Shown one piece after another: positions 1-9,290 of a stretch of 28,492 bases of DNA. The DNA lies in the NCBI GenBank assembly GCA_041740995.1, contig JBGSKY010000137.1, forward strand, positions 1 to 28,492. Direction: 5' to 3'. The notes under the pieces were generated by a model. It saw only the letters and a list, made by a program, of their open reading frames with translations, had not been told where the DNA came from and did not search any database. Source of the stretch: JBGSKY01 sp041740995. GTDB lineage: Bacteria; Planctomycetota; Planctomycetia; Pirellulales; Pirellulaceae. Each line of letters opens with the position of its first letter. Position 1 is the first letter of the stretch. A program made the position numbers and the translations under genes.

Positions 1-562
1 TCAGAAAAACAAATAGCAACGCGATGGAAAGCAGGCTAGCGGCAACCGCGATTGAAACCAATACGATCAGTCGTCGATTGCCTGTAACGACGTCAGTCGA
101 TTCCGCATTAAACTCGTCAGGCAAACTCCCAAGCTCGCCCGAGGATGCTTCGTCGCTGACTAGTTGCGTATCGAGCGAATCGAAATCAGTCGTCTCGAGT
201 AAACTGAATTTGGTGGGACCGTTGGCGGTGCTGTCTGCGCCCAAAGTCGAATTCTCATTCCATCCGGACATATTGCTGGCCGAACTCGACTCGCCTGACT
301 TCGCATTTGCAGACGCATCGATCGCACGTAGAGCATCGAGGTCAACTGACGTGAGCGCTTGCGAATCGATCGGAACCGCAGCGTCAGGAAGTCGCGAATC
401 TGGTCTGGCAGGAATCTGGACCAAATGCTCGCACCGCGGGCATGTCACGACCTGTCCGAGAAATTTCTCAGAACGAATGACAAGCTTGCCATTGCAGCTA
501 GTGCATAGTACTCGGATCGGATTCAAAGGTCGGCCCACGCGAGAGAATGGAAGGATCGCCAC
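1..562 (-). CDS. zinc-ribbon, single-span membrane protein (3' end outside window)
   Basis: Reading the minus strand gives an open frame that runs off the left edge without a stop. From the GTG at 562 it encodes a zinc ribbon near the N-terminus (C20-x2-C23 and C41-x2-C44, with CTSCNGK and CPRCE), then a long Ser/Asp/Glu-rich low-complexity linker. A hydrophobic segment after a short basic stretch (NRRLIVLVSIAVAASLLS) follows just before the edge. This is the same plan as the protein at 5156-6082: N-terminal ribbon, disordered linker, one membrane span. The start is uncertain. GTG at 562 or 613, or TTG at 526 just before NPIRVLCTSC, are all in frame, and none has a strong ribosome binding site. 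Function is not known; such ribbons are common at the N-terminus of planctomycete membrane proteins. The gene lies 161 bp downstream of the SNF2 gene on the same strand. Confidence 0.7.
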   Translation of the reverse strand, partial: MAILPFSRVGRPLNPIRVLCTSCNGKLVIRSEKFLGQVVTCPRCEHLVQIPARPDSRLPDAAVPIDSQALTSVDLDALRAIDASANAKSGESSSASNMSGWNENSTLGADSTANGPTKFSLLETTDFDSLDTQLVSDEASSGELGSLPDEFNAESTDVVTGNRRLIVLVSIAVAASLLSIALLFVFL

Positions 563-669
563 TCTATTGTAAGACGCAATCGCCGGCGAGCGAATAGAAA
601 GGGCCGCTTTCACAAGAAAATCATTCCGATGAACGAAGCGCAGTCGCTTAGGGACTGAGAGCCGTCCAA

Positions 670-697
670 TAGGCAGGCGAGGACTTGTCCTAGCCTA
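670..697. repeat. REP-like intergenic hairpin
   Basis: An imperfect palindrome between two minus-strand genes: AGGC-g-AGGAC, loop TT, GTCCT-a-GCCT (675-696), with nine paired bases and one internal mismatch. There is no clear T-run beside it, so it is more like a dispersed palindromic repeat than a classic terminator. It could still act at the 3' end of the SNF2 transcript. I recall similar text between genes of other planctomycetes, but this was not checked. Confidence 0.5.
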
Positions 698-723
698 CGC
701 TAAAATTGAGATTCGCCTACGTG

Positions 724-3700
724 TTAACTCGAAGTACTGCTCAGACGAATCAGATTGATCAAGTCGTCGCTGGACATTTTGCCAGCTCGATCAGCGCCAT
801 CAAGCACGCCGGAAATCAGTTCTCGTTTTTCTTCGTGTAGCGCGAGAATCTGCTCTTCGATTGTGTCTTTGGCAACCAACCGATAAACGGTCACGCTGCG
901 TTCTTGACCGATACGGTGTGCTCGGTCCGTCGCTTGATCTTCAACCGCCGGATTCCACCACGGATCCAAGTGAATGACGTAGTCGGCAGCGGTAAGATTC
1001 AAACCGGTTCCACCCGCCTTGAGCGAGATCAAAAACAAGTCGCCTTCGCCTGCCTGAAATGCGTCAATCGCATCCTGACGTTTACTCGCTGGTGTCGATC
1101 CGTCGAGATATTGGTATGGTATGTTATTGCGATCAAGCTGCTGACGAACGAGCGTCAGATGCTGAACGAATTGACTGAAGACCAACGCCCGATGCTCGCC
1201 TTCGCGTAGCTCGTCGACAATTTCCATCAGCATATCCATCTTTGCCGACGAACCCGGCCAGCGTGGATCGACCAGCCGCGGATGGCACGATAACTGACGC
1301 AGTTTGGTCAACCAAGCCAACACACGAATGCGTTTTTGTTGATCCGGTTCGCCATTCGTACCAGCAGTCAAATCGCTCAATGCGGCCATACGAGCGGCAT
1401 CGTACTTCTTGCGCTCGTTTTCGCTCAGTTCTGCGTACTGCACAATTTCGTTACGTGGTGGCAACTCTTGCAGCACTTCGCGTTTGGTGCGACGCAATAT
1501 AAAGGGGCGAACCAGTCGTCCAAGCGCGTCAAGCCTATCTCGGTCGCGGTCGCGTTCGATCGGCTCGGCAAACTGCTTGCGGAAGCGTTCCCACGAGCCG
1601 AGCAAACCTGGGCAGATGACTCGCAATAATGACCAAAGCTCCCCAAGATGATTTTCCAGAGGCGTTCCAGAGAGCGCGAGTTGCCAATCGGTTTCCAATC
1701 GCCGGACAGCTTGCGAAGTCTTCGTTTGATAGTTCTTGATAAACTGCGCTTCGTCCAGAACTAACGTGTGCCATGGTCGAGAAGCGAACCGCTCTACATC
1801 GCGTTGAAGCAACTGATAGCTGACAATGATCAAGTCGTTCGGAGCAGCGGACTCAATCAGTGTTTGACGATCTTGCTCGCGATACAATTGTGCGTTCAGC
1901 GACGGCGCAAAGCGCTGAGTTTCGCGAACCCAGTTGCCGCCAACACTGGTTGGCGCGACGATTAACGCCGGCCCGTCCTTGCCACGTTGCAGCAAGACTC
2001 CCAGTGCTTGAACCGTTTTTCCCAGACCCATATCGTCGGCCAGAACGGCACCCATTCGCCACGTCGAAAGCCGGCTCAACCATTCAAAACCTGACTTTTG
2101 ATAGTCACGTAAATCGGCCTTCAACTCGGTTGGCAATTCTGGAACCAGTGCCTGAGCATCTTTCATCCGTTGCAGCGATTCCTGCCAATGGACATCGGTT
2201 ACCAGATCCATATCATCGCCGAGCGCTTCCTCGACAATCGGCATGGCCGCACGACCGATTTTTACTGGACCGGAATCATTTTGAGCAACGTCAGCAATGG
2301 CGCGCAAGCGTTGTCGAAGTTGGTCCGAGATGGCCGCAAATTGGCTGTTCCCCAGCGGAATAAAACGTCGGCCAGCGCGTAAGGCCGCTAGCAGTTCGGC
2401 CAAAGGAATCTGAATACCATCGATTTCAGCAAAGCCTTCCAGTCCGAACCAGTCTTTTTGAGAGCTCAAGCGAACTTGCAGCTTTCGCGGCATTAGCTCA
2501 CCGACCAACCGCAATTGCTGTGACTTGGGCCAGCAGACCGTAATCGCTGCGTCACCCATTGCTTGAACCCGTGAAAGCAAATCTAGCGCAGCATCGTCGG
2601 TAGCGGCAATCCAAGTGTACGGCCCGTCATAATTCATGCTTTGCAGGCCCAGATTTTCAACCCATTCGTCGGCCAATCGCGATTCAGCCGCTAGGTCACG
2701 CAACAACTGAAATCGACCAGCCGCCGTCGCAACGCGAAGTCGCTCTGGTTCGACGCCAGGAATCGGCGCTTCATCAACCGACTCGCAACCCACACGCAGC
2801 ATAACGGTTAAGCCAGCTGGCTGGCGTGGTACCAAATGCAATTCGATTTTCGGTTCAAGCTGTTGTTCGGGGCCTGCCAGCGATTGCGGCAATTCCAATT
2901 GCACGCTGCGTTGCTTCGCTTGAAGCGCCAGCAAGTCGGCAAATCGTTCGGCTGTTTCATGGTCAAAACGTGCAAACCGAGATCGCGTCATCGCCATTGA
3001 TGACATCAAGCTGTAGATGCCAGGGTCAATCTCGCTGGCGATCAAGCTGCGTCGGGCCCGATCTGCCAAGATTACCATCTGGCGTCCACGACCGAGCTCA
3101 TAAAGAGCCATTCGATCGTTGCTGTGGTCTAAATCAAAGTCGGCGATTCGAAAGCGTGGACGATACATTTCGCCGTCCTCTTCCATGCTCAAAGTGATGT
3201 CTTCGATCACCACACTGACCGGCTCGTATTCGCCCATATTTTCTGCCGCGACGCTGGAATGACCTGGCAGCAACCAAAGTATTTCACGCAGCAGTCGAGA
3301 GTAATCTTCGGCATAACTGCGATGCGACATTTCAACCATCGTCGCAATCATTCGGTCGTTTGGGTGCTGATAGGCGTTTGCCGGGGCCGCTTCGAGAATG
3401 TTGCGCAGCTCGCGCCCCTTGGTCCAGCCGCCACGTCGTTTCTCGCTTTGCAAAACGCAACTGATGGTCGGAGTCGAACGTGCGTTATAACGCGCCTTTT
3501 GGTCAGGAAAAAAACCTGACAATCGCCACTGCAAGCGAACCGACATCTCGTCTTCGTCGTCCGGCGTCGGCGTGCTGTTGGACCAACTCGCTTGCAAAGA
3601 CTCGTAGAGCGACTTGCCCAGATCGCTTCCATCGCTGCTGCGTTGGTTGAACCATACCGCCGCGTCGCCATGCGAACGGAGTGTCAGCTTTTTTCGCAGG

Positions 3701-4089
3701 TCTTCCAAGGCGGCAACGCTGTGCAGGCATGGCGATGGATTGTCGCAATCGCAATTGGATTGAATTGGCGAGCTACCGTTTTCAGCAATCGCTCCGGCAC
3801 CGTATAAACCAAGCGCCGTAATGATCTTTTTGGGGATCGATAAAATGACTTCGCCGGCGTCGGTTCGGGAAGCTGTTTGCTCCTGGTCGATGCCGAGGTA
3901 CTCGAAATGCAGATTGACCGAATCGGCCGACTCGATCAGCAACGGATCATTTTGAATACGACAATGCCGAGCCAGCAATAATTGCTGGGGGCGAACGATT
4001 TTTAACGCTTTGGATATGAGTTCGATGACATAAACGATTCGTTGCTCATCAACAATGCTTCGTGCTTCCAAAACTGGACTCCGCGACAT
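724..4089 (-). CDS. SNF2/SWI2-family ATPase with SWIM zinc finger
   Basis: Large SF2 ATPase of the bacterial SNF2 (HepA/RapA-like) group. Positions here count from the longest frame (start 4122, 1132 aa). A SWIM-type zinc finger reads C124-x-C126...C132-x-H134. A long middle region follows, and then the helicase core: motif I DDMGLGKT with K702, motif II DEAQ at 790-793, SGTPLEN, VFSQF near residue 980, and the motif V/VI block GTGLNLTAADYVIHLDPWW...DRAHRIGQ near 1035-1075. All ATPase motifs look intact. I prefer the ATG at 4089 (residue 12) because GGGAG lies nine bases upstream; the ATG at 4122 has no visible ribosome binding site. Family knowledge: these are DNA or RNA-polymerase translocases that remodel nucleoprotein, and the SWIM finger is a likely nucleic-acid or protein-binding module. 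No methylase, nuclease or PLD partner is beside it, so a DISARM-like role is not supported. Confidence 0.93.
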   Translation of the reverse strand: MSRSPVLEARSIVDEQRIVYVIELISKALKIVRPQQLLLARHCRIQNDPLLIESADSVNLHFEYLGIDQEQTASRTDAGEVILSIPKKIITALGLYGAGAIAENGSSPIQSNCDCDNPSPCLHSVAALEDLRKKLTLRSHGDAAVWFNQRSSDGSDLGKSLYESLQASWSNSTPTPDDEDEMSVRLQWRLSGFFPDQKARYNARSTPTISCVLQSEKRRGGWTKGRELRNILEAAPANAYQHPNDRMIATMVEMSHRSYAEDYSRLLREILWLLPGHSSVAAENMGEYEPVSVVIEDITLSMEEDGEMYRPRFRIADFDLDHSNDRMALYELGRGRQMVILADRARRSLIASEIDPGIYSLMSSMAMTRSRFARFDHETAERFADLLALQAKQRSVQLELPQSLAGPEQQLEPKIELHLVPRQPAGLTVMLRVGCESVDEAPIPGVEPERLRVATAAGRFQLLRDLAAESRLADEWVENLGLQSMNYDGPYTWIAATDDAALDLLSRVQAMGDAAITVCWPKSQQLRLVGELMPRKLQVRLSSQKDWFGLEGFAEIDGIQIPLAELLAALRAGRRFIPLGNSQFAAISDQLRQRLRAIADVAQNDSGPVKIGRAAMPIVEEALGDDMDLVTDVHWQESLQRMKDAQALVPELPTELKADLRDYQKSGFEWLSRLSTWRMGAVLADDMGLGKTVQALGVLLQRGKDGPALIVAPTSVGGNWVRETQRFAPSLNAQLYREQDRQTLIESAAPNDLIIVSYQLLQRDVERFASRPWHTLVLDEAQFIKNYQTKTSQAVRRLETDWQLALSGTPLENHLGELWSLLRVICPGLLGSWERFRKQFAEPIERDRDRDRLDALGRLVRPFILRRTKREVLQELPPRNEIVQYAELSENERKKYDAARMAALSDLTAGTNGEPDQQKRIRVLAWLTKLRQLSCHPRLVDPRWPGSSAKMDMLMEIVDELREGEHRALVFSQFVQHLTLVRQQLDRNNIPYQYLDGSTPASKRQDAIDAFQAGEGDLFLISLKAGGTGLNLTAADYVIHLDPWWNPAVEDQATDRAHRIGQERSVTVYRLVAKDTIEEQILALHEEKRELISGVLDGADRAGKMSSDDLINLIRLSSTSS

Positions 4090-4290
4090 CCCCGATTGCT
4101 CCCTGCTAAACAATTCAAACATAGCCAGCGCGATAACGTCCCTGTAGGATCGGCGATCTGGCGAAGATTACCAGTTTGGTCAGTCCTGCCGGTTCTTGGC
4201 AAGCCGAAACTGCGGTTAATTGCCAATCGATTTCGCCGCAGCAACTCAAGCCAATCAATTCGTTCGGCGAATGTCGAAGCCGGTTTTGAC

Positions 4291-5130
4291 CTAAGCCGAG
4301 CTGCTTAGCCGACTTAAGGTGAGGACTTCTCCCTTTCCATCGCACGCGAGGTCTCCAATCTGCCGTAACGCCCAGCGAGTTGTCGGAATATCAATGCCCA
4401 GTTCGGTGATCAACGGCCGCAAGTAATTCCAGAGCAACGGCAAGAAACTCAATTCAAACTCAAAAGATTCAGACAACTCCGCAGCCCAAAGTCCTTCTTG
4501 GGGACGCAGCAGAACGATTGAACCGCGACGCATCTGATCGCACCAACCTCCGCCAATGTCTCCACCGACGATGATTGTGCCAGCAATCATCCGCGTCGCT
4601 CCGTCTCGGCCAGCCGATCCGCCGACATAAATAATGCCGCGCCGCATCCTCAGACCAAGCTCGTCACCGACCGATCCAGCAACAATGACTTCGCCCCCAC
4701 GCATCGAGCGACCATTGATGGCCGAAACGCCGGCCATGTGATTTCCAGCGTTGCCCGAAACGAGCAACCGGCCGCCACTCAAGCCAGCCGCGGCGCATGC
4801 CCCGACGTTGCCCTGGACCAGTATTTCGCCCGACTTCATCGCTTGACCAACTCGATCGCCGACATCACCACGAGAAATGATTCGCCCGCCGTTCATCCGC
4901 TGGCCAAGTCCATCGAGACGAAGAATATTGGTTACGAATTCCAGCCGATCGCTGATTGGTCCGGAAATGTCAAATAGTTCGCTAGCGGCGGCAGTCTGTC
5001 GGCCTGATCGCAAAACAATTTCACCGATTTGCCTCAGCGATAAATTTTGAATCAAGCTCGGCTGCAATGCACTTGCATCCCAAGCTTCTTTCAAAGCACC
5101 GACTTTTTCAGAAAACAACAACGGCGTCAT
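4291..5130 (-). CDS. fhcC: formylmethanofuran dehydrogenase subunit C homologue
   Basis: A 279-residue protein with the repetitive glycine-rich GXGXG beta-helix typical of FwdC/FhcC and of the glutamate synthase C-terminal domain. Repeats such as GGRIISRGDVGDRVG, GEILVQGNVG, GGRLLVSGNAG, GGEVIVAGSVGDELG and GTIIVGGDIG occupy about residues 80-195. The tail (PTTRWALRQIGDLACDGKGE) fits bacterial FhcC. In bacteria with tetrahydromethanopterin-linked C1 metabolism, FhcC belongs to the formyltransferase/hydrolase complex that turns formyl-H4MPT into formate, and planctomycetes are known to carry this pathway. The other subunits (fhcA, fhcB, fhcD) are not in the window. The zinc-ribbon gene upstream ends 25 bp before this start, which suggests co-transcription. 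The ATG at 5130 has no strong ribosome binding site. Confidence 0.85.
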   Translation of the reverse strand: MTPLLFSEKVGALKEAWDASALQPSLIQNLSLRQIGEIVLRSGRQTAAASELFDISGPISDRLEFVTNILRLDGLGQRMNGGRIISRGDVGDRVGQAMKSGEILVQGNVGACAAAGLSGGRLLVSGNAGNHMAGVSAINGRSMRGGEVIVAGSVGDELGLRMRRGIIYVGGSAGRDGATRMIAGTIIVGGDIGGGWCDQMRRGSIVLLRPQEGLWAAELSESFEFELSFLPLLWNYLRPLITELGIDIPTTRWALRQIGDLACDGKGEVLTLSRLSSSA

Positions 5131-5155
5131 GCGTCAGCAAGCTACTTCTTAACTA

Positions 5156-6082
5156 CTATTTCGTGCGCTTCCGCGTCGGCAAAGGACGTGTTGCCCTGCC
5201 GTATCCGCTGTTGCCATAAGGATCGCCTCCAACCAAAGGCGGCTGCATATCAGAGTATTGATAGTTTGCATTCGGATCGACGTCAGGAGGTCGGTTCGCT
5301 GCGTTTTCCGCTTGCAGTTGATCTTCGTACTCACTTCCATAGCCCGGACTGGGCGGACCATACTCTTGATGAGCAGCCTGCCCGTAATCTGCTGAAACAG
5401 CGTTTGGACCTCTGTAATCTGCCGGCATTTCGATATTCGAGGATGAACCATAATCGGCTGGATAGGGCGAGCCAAAACTGGAATCAGAACTCACACCTTT
5501 CGCAACCGCGTCAGCCGAAATGAAATCCGGAACCTTCGATTGCGGGCTTTGCGGATCGCTCCCGTTTGCAGTCGCTAGCGAATCCGAAGGTAAGGCTTCC
5601 ACCACAGTCGCGTTTCGAACCTCTTCCAAGACCATCGGTACCACAAAGAATGCACCAACAGCCAACAATGTGATCCCTCCACCAAAAATAGAGACCGCGA
5701 TGATGACCCACATGGCCGTTGCCGAACCGCCACTTTCGGAATGCTGGTATGTCGAAGTATGGCTAGCTTGATAGCTTCGATGTGGCTGCGAACTGCGAGC
5801 GACGTCGTTCCAGGCGCTGTTTGTTGCCGATTCGCGAACGTTGGCCGCGGGCGACCGTGGTGACCCGGCATTCACGCTGTTAGCTGTCGATTTCCTGACT
5901 GGTGCGCTATTTCGGCTGGCGGCAGTCGCGCTTTTGGTGCTGGCTGAGCTCGCCGCCAGAGCATTTGGTGGCGTTGGAACGATAAATTCCGCTTTACAGC
6001 TTGGGCATCGACCTTTGCGACCAACGTTCGCTGAATCAACGTCCAAATGTTTTCCACAGGTGCAACCGATTCGGAATCTCAT
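5156..6082 (-). CDS. zinc-ribbon, single-span membrane protein
   Basis: A 308-residue protein starting MRFRIGCTCGKHL, with a zinc ribbon C7-x-C9...C26-x2-C29. A Ser/Ala/Asn-rich linker runs to about residue 120, and one strong membrane span covers about 124-150 (MWVIIAVSIFGGGITLL...). The remaining half is Tyr/Gly/Pro/Ser-rich and probably disordered (many YG, GYGS and PPD motifs), ending in the basic RKRTK. The C-terminal half is therefore expected outside the cytoplasm and the ribbon inside, but topology is inferred only. No enzyme motif is visible. Its stop lies 25 bp before fhcC on the same strand. Function is unknown; it shares its plan, not obvious sequence, with the partial gene at the left edge. 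Confidence 0.75.
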   Translation of the reverse strand: MRFRIGCTCGKHLDVDSANVGRKGRCPSCKAEFIVPTPPNALAASSASTKSATAASRNSAPVRKSTANSVNAGSPRSPAANVRESATNSAWNDVARSSQPHRSYQASHTSTYQHSESGGSATAMWVIIAVSIFGGGITLLAVGAFFVVPMVLEEVRNATVVEALPSDSLATANGSDPQSPQSKVPDFISADAVAKGVSSDSSFGSPYPADYGSSSNIEMPADYRGPNAVSADYGQAAHQEYGPPSPGYGSEYEDQLQAENAANRPPDVDPNANYQYSDMQPPLVGGDPYGNSGYGRATRPLPTRKRTK

Positions 6083-6599
6083 AACCGTTCTCTAATCTTC
6101 CCTTGGTGGACATCAATTCAACGCTGTGACTCTAATGAAAATTCATGCACAACGTAGAGTTTGCAAGTTTCCCAACGGTCCTTTAAACCGCATTGCGACC
6201 AATCACTGCCAATTCACTTCATTCAGTGTACGTGTATATAGAGCCGACGAGCAAGAAAAAATGACGATTAGCCAAACGAATCGGATGACATTTTCCGTAA
6301 AAAATTGCGGCTTTTACCGGCTATGAACGAAAAATCGCAAAAAAGCGTCGACTGGCCAGACGCTAAATTGCCCAAACGTACCAAAATCGTCGAGCCTTCT
6401 TTCGATTTTCGGATTGCTTGTACAGTTCAAACCGCTGGTCGGTCGAAAACTTTCTCAGAGTGTCTTCGCGCTCGTGGTCGTAGGACCGGGAGTGAATTCG
6501 CTCATTTTGTCCTTGGTCGGAGTTGATCGTCTCATCATTGGATCGCATTCCGCGAACAATTTCCGCTGACCAATCGCAAGCTCGACAAAGGTTTCCAGT
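6083..6599. other. 517-bp divergent intergenic region
   Basis: Separates two divergently transcribed genes. It is AT-richer at 6200-6340 and open frames on both strands lack protein-like composition. I see no tRNA, hairpin-plus-T-run or convincing sigma-70 promoter. It should hold the promoters of both flanking genes. The only clear signal is AAAGG about eight bases before the ATG at 6600. Confidence 0.5.
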
Positions 6600-9233
6600 A
6601 TGTTGAACGGTAAAGTCAGTGTACGTGGTTGGATTAGTGCAATAACCATCGCGCTGATTCTGTCCGCCTTCATTTGGTTCGCCGGACAGAAATCCGTAGA
6701 ATCGGGCGCGGGCTCCGGACCGAGCGATCGGTCCTACACAATTGCCCGGCAAAACGAACGCGACCTCATCGCAAAGATCCGCTCAGACTCTTTGCCAGAG
6801 CTCAACGAGCCGCAATTCCTTCCGCGCGATTCTGCGTGGCTTGAATATCGCTCAAGGCCGTCGTCAAGTCTCGCTTCGCACGTCGAGCCTTCCGCAAAGG
6901 TCGTCCTGATGGCGCCGCAAGCGGAACAGACCTTGGAGCAATGGCAAGCCGAGAGCATCGCGCGATCTAATCAACGCGGCAATCAGTTTTTGCAAGTGAA
7001 ATCGGACTTCGTGCCCGTCGCGGCCAGCCGGCTTGTCGGACGCTCGGAGCGACCGAATCTTGGCAACGCTTCCCGTAACGTTGGTTCGCGCCAGACGATG
7101 ACTACAACATGGCCGACCCCACGAAAATTACTCGACCAACTCAACACAATCGAATCGACGGTGCCTTCAGTCAAAAACTATCCCGTGGCCATCGGCTCGG
7201 AACGGACCGCTTTCGATTTCTCCGATCTTGATGAACGAAATCAGTCCCAGCGAGAATTGAAACAATGGGCCGACGCTATCAAGAAAGAGCTACACAATTT
7301 AGACGCCGCAAGCATTGATGAAACGGTTTATCAGACCCTTTCGCGTTTGGAAGCGTTGGCCGAGCAGGGCCTCAATCGTCAAGATGCGCTGACCAGCCCG
7401 GAAATGAACGAACAGGTCGTTCGCATGGCCTATAGCCTCAAACGAAGACTGAAACTGTGGAAGGGTGTTTACGATTGCTTGAGCAACATTCCATCTGACG
7501 GCGATGTCGCGAATCTCAATAAGTACTCGCCAGTAAAACTCAATGAACTGATCGCTCGCGTCAGGAATGAATCGATTTCAACGGGTGATGTCGCAGGCTG
7601 GAACAGCTATCTGCTGCTCGACCCGTTGAGTCAGTTGGCCAGTCGAGCAACTTTCCAAAATGATGATGTACTCGTCGTGCGTCGCTTATTAGATCGCGTC
7701 AGTTGGCGTGGGGTTAGTGAAGCACAGCGTTTGTTCTTGGACAATGCGTCCGTTCGCGAGTTGGCCAACTTTGTGCAACCACTGGCGATTGCACCGATCG
7801 ACTATCGGAAACTGCTGAACGATTTTGAAGTCCTTGAAGATGAACCGCTGCATCGCTGCTCCGAACAAGTTACCTCGGCGCTCCAGTCGCTGCGCTACTC
7901 CAATGACAGTTATCAGATCGCTTTGGGAAATGTTATCGATACCTACTATCGTAACGCAAATTTGCGATTCGCAGTTTCGCAAGATCTACTCAATCGCTTC
8001 GTTCCCGCAGATACGCAAACTGTTCGTGCGGTTCGCCAAAAAATACTCGGTGCCGATACAACCGGCGGCAGCACGATCGATACTCAGTTAAAGTTGCAAC
8101 TACTGCCAAACCCAAATGCTTGGCATCTCAAATTGAATTTAGATGCAAGCGTTGCCAGTCGAACAGCCAGCGAAAAAGGCCCCGCAGTCGTTCACAACAC
8201 GTCTCAGATGAACGTCAATTCAGATCGAGAGATCTTGATCAGCGCCGACGCTCTACAAATAAAAGGTTCGCGTGCTACAGTCAATTCGACCGACCGAGTC
8301 CAAGGTGTACAAACCGATTTTGATTCGCTGCCAGTCCTTGGTGATATGGTCCGCTATTTTGTCGATCGCGAAGTTCGCGAGAAACGACCGCTGGCTCGTC
8401 GTATTTCCGAAAATATCGTCGTCACACAAACGGATAACGAATTCAACAAACAACTTGACGAGAATATTAGCCAAGCAAAATCGCAATTGAACCAGCGACT
8501 GATCAAACCGATGCAATTCCTCGGCATCGATTCAGATGTTGTCGATTTGCAAACGACTGACACACGATTAATTGCCCGTTATCGCATTGCCACTCAAGGA
8601 ACGTTGGCTGCGTACACACCGCGTCCACAGGCTCCGAGCGACTCGTTGCTCAGTGTGCAACTTCATCAGTCCGCGATCAACAACGCCTGCAATCAGTTAG
8701 GGCTTGGTTCTCGTGACTGGACATTGAATGAACTAGTCGACGAATTATCCAGTCGTATGAGCGTGCAAGCGGAATTTGATCGAAAGGATTTGCCAGAGAA
8801 TGTCATCCTGCGATTCGAGCAGGCCAATCCGATCACCTTGGAATTCACAGACAACAACGTGTGGCTGACCTTGCGGATTGCCAAACTTTCCGAACCAGGC
8901 CGCATCGATCTGAGCAATTTCGTCATCCGCGTAAACTACGAATGCGTCGCCGACGGCATCCAAGCCGATTTGGTGCGAACTGGCGCGATTAGCGTTGATG
9001 GTGAGCGTCTCGGAATGCGTGATCGACTGCCGCTACGAGCAATTTTTGGCCGTATTTTCGCTTCGCACTCGAAGATCAATTTAGTCGGCGGAAAACTAAC
9101 CGAAGATCAGCGCATCGAAGGCTTGGCTGTTTCGCAAATCATTACTCGTGAAGGTTGGTTGGCGCTTGCAATTAGTCCCGAAACTAGCCCTCATGTCGCG
9201 CTATTGCAATCAAATCAAAAGACGATTCGCTAA
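6600..9233 (+). CDS. large membrane-anchored protein of unknown function
   Basis: An 877-residue protein with an uncleaved signal anchor (ISAITIALILSAFIWFAG, about residues 12-30) followed by a large, probably periplasmic, soluble region. The start is supported by AAAGG eight bases upstream of the ATG. The body is rich in alternating helical segments (about 200-480, e.g. LSRLEALAEQGL, VRRLLDRVSWRGV). It then turns into beta-rich text with LKLQLLPNPNAWHLKLNLDA and, near the end, DNNVWLTLRIAKL and IDLSNFVIRVNYEC. No catalytic motif, zinc ligand or known repeat is recognised. The C-terminal third reads like a lipid- or polymer-binding beta domain, but that is a guess. It converges on the TPR-glycosyltransferase gene, with only 43 bp between the stops. 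Confidence 0.8.
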   Translation: MLNGKVSVRGWISAITIALILSAFIWFAGQKSVESGAGSGPSDRSYTIARQNERDLIAKIRSDSLPELNEPQFLPRDSAWLEYRSRPSSSLASHVEPSAKVVLMAPQAEQTLEQWQAESIARSNQRGNQFLQVKSDFVPVAASRLVGRSERPNLGNASRNVGSRQTMTTTWPTPRKLLDQLNTIESTVPSVKNYPVAIGSERTAFDFSDLDERNQSQRELKQWADAIKKELHNLDAASIDETVYQTLSRLEALAEQGLNRQDALTSPEMNEQVVRMAYSLKRRLKLWKGVYDCLSNIPSDGDVANLNKYSPVKLNELIARVRNESISTGDVAGWNSYLLLDPLSQLASRATFQNDDVLVVRRLLDRVSWRGVSEAQRLFLDNASVRELANFVQPLAIAPIDYRKLLNDFEVLEDEPLHRCSEQVTSALQSLRYSNDSYQIALGNVIDTYYRNANLRFAVSQDLLNRFVPADTQTVRAVRQKILGADTTGGSTIDTQLKLQLLPNPNAWHLKLNLDASVASRTASEKGPAVVHNTSQMNVNSDREILISADALQIKGSRATVNSTDRVQGVQTDFDSLPVLGDMVRYFVDREVREKRPLARRISENIVVTQTDNEFNKQLDENISQAKSQLNQRLIKPMQFLGIDSDVVDLQTTDTRLIARYRIATQGTLAAYTPRPQAPSDSLLSVQLHQSAINNACNQLGLGSRDWTLNELVDELSSRMSVQAEFDRKDLPENVILRFEQANPITLEFTDNNVWLTLRIAKLSEPGRIDLSNFVIRVNYECVADGIQADLVRTGAISVDGERLGMRDRLPLRAIFGRIFASHSKINLVGGKLTEDQRIEGLAVSQIITREGWLALAISPETSPHVALLQSNQKTIR

Positions 9234-9259
9234 AGGACCGTCTGATTTTTAGCGGTATT

Positions 9260-9290
9260 GGGCGCAAGCCCTCCGGTTACACGGGACCGG
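9260..9290. repeat. double-hairpin repeat at a convergent gene end
   Basis: Two adjacent hairpins: GGGC-GCAA-GCCC (9260-9271, GNRA-type loop) and CCGGT-(8 nt)-ACCGG (9273-9290). The second contains the stop codon of the minus-strand gene at 9277. It lies between convergent genes and has no T-run. The following text GTTCCGCTTCGCTACGG (9298-9314) resembles the terminator loop at 27174-27190, which also suggests dispersed repeat DNA. Confidence 0.45.

Noticed and set aside
24..572. 182-codon plus-strand open frame at the left edge
   Set aside because: It is antisense to a better frame with a zinc ribbon and a membrane span; its composition is not protein-like.
1860..2363. 167-codon plus-strand open frame inside the SNF2 gene
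   Set aside because: It overlaps the conserved helicase coding sequence on the other strand and shows no motif.
4123..4290. Small open frames between fhcC and the SNF2 gene
   Set aside because: All extend into one of the two conserved genes in the wrong frame; the gap is simply a leader region.
724..6082. A DISARM-like or other SNF2-based defence island
   Set aside because: No methyltransferase, PLD nuclease, DUF1998 or restriction gene is present around the helicase.
6363..6752. 129-codon minus-strand open frame before the 877-residue protein
   Set aside because: It overlaps the start and signal anchor of the plus-strand gene, has no ribosome binding site and no recognisable sequence.
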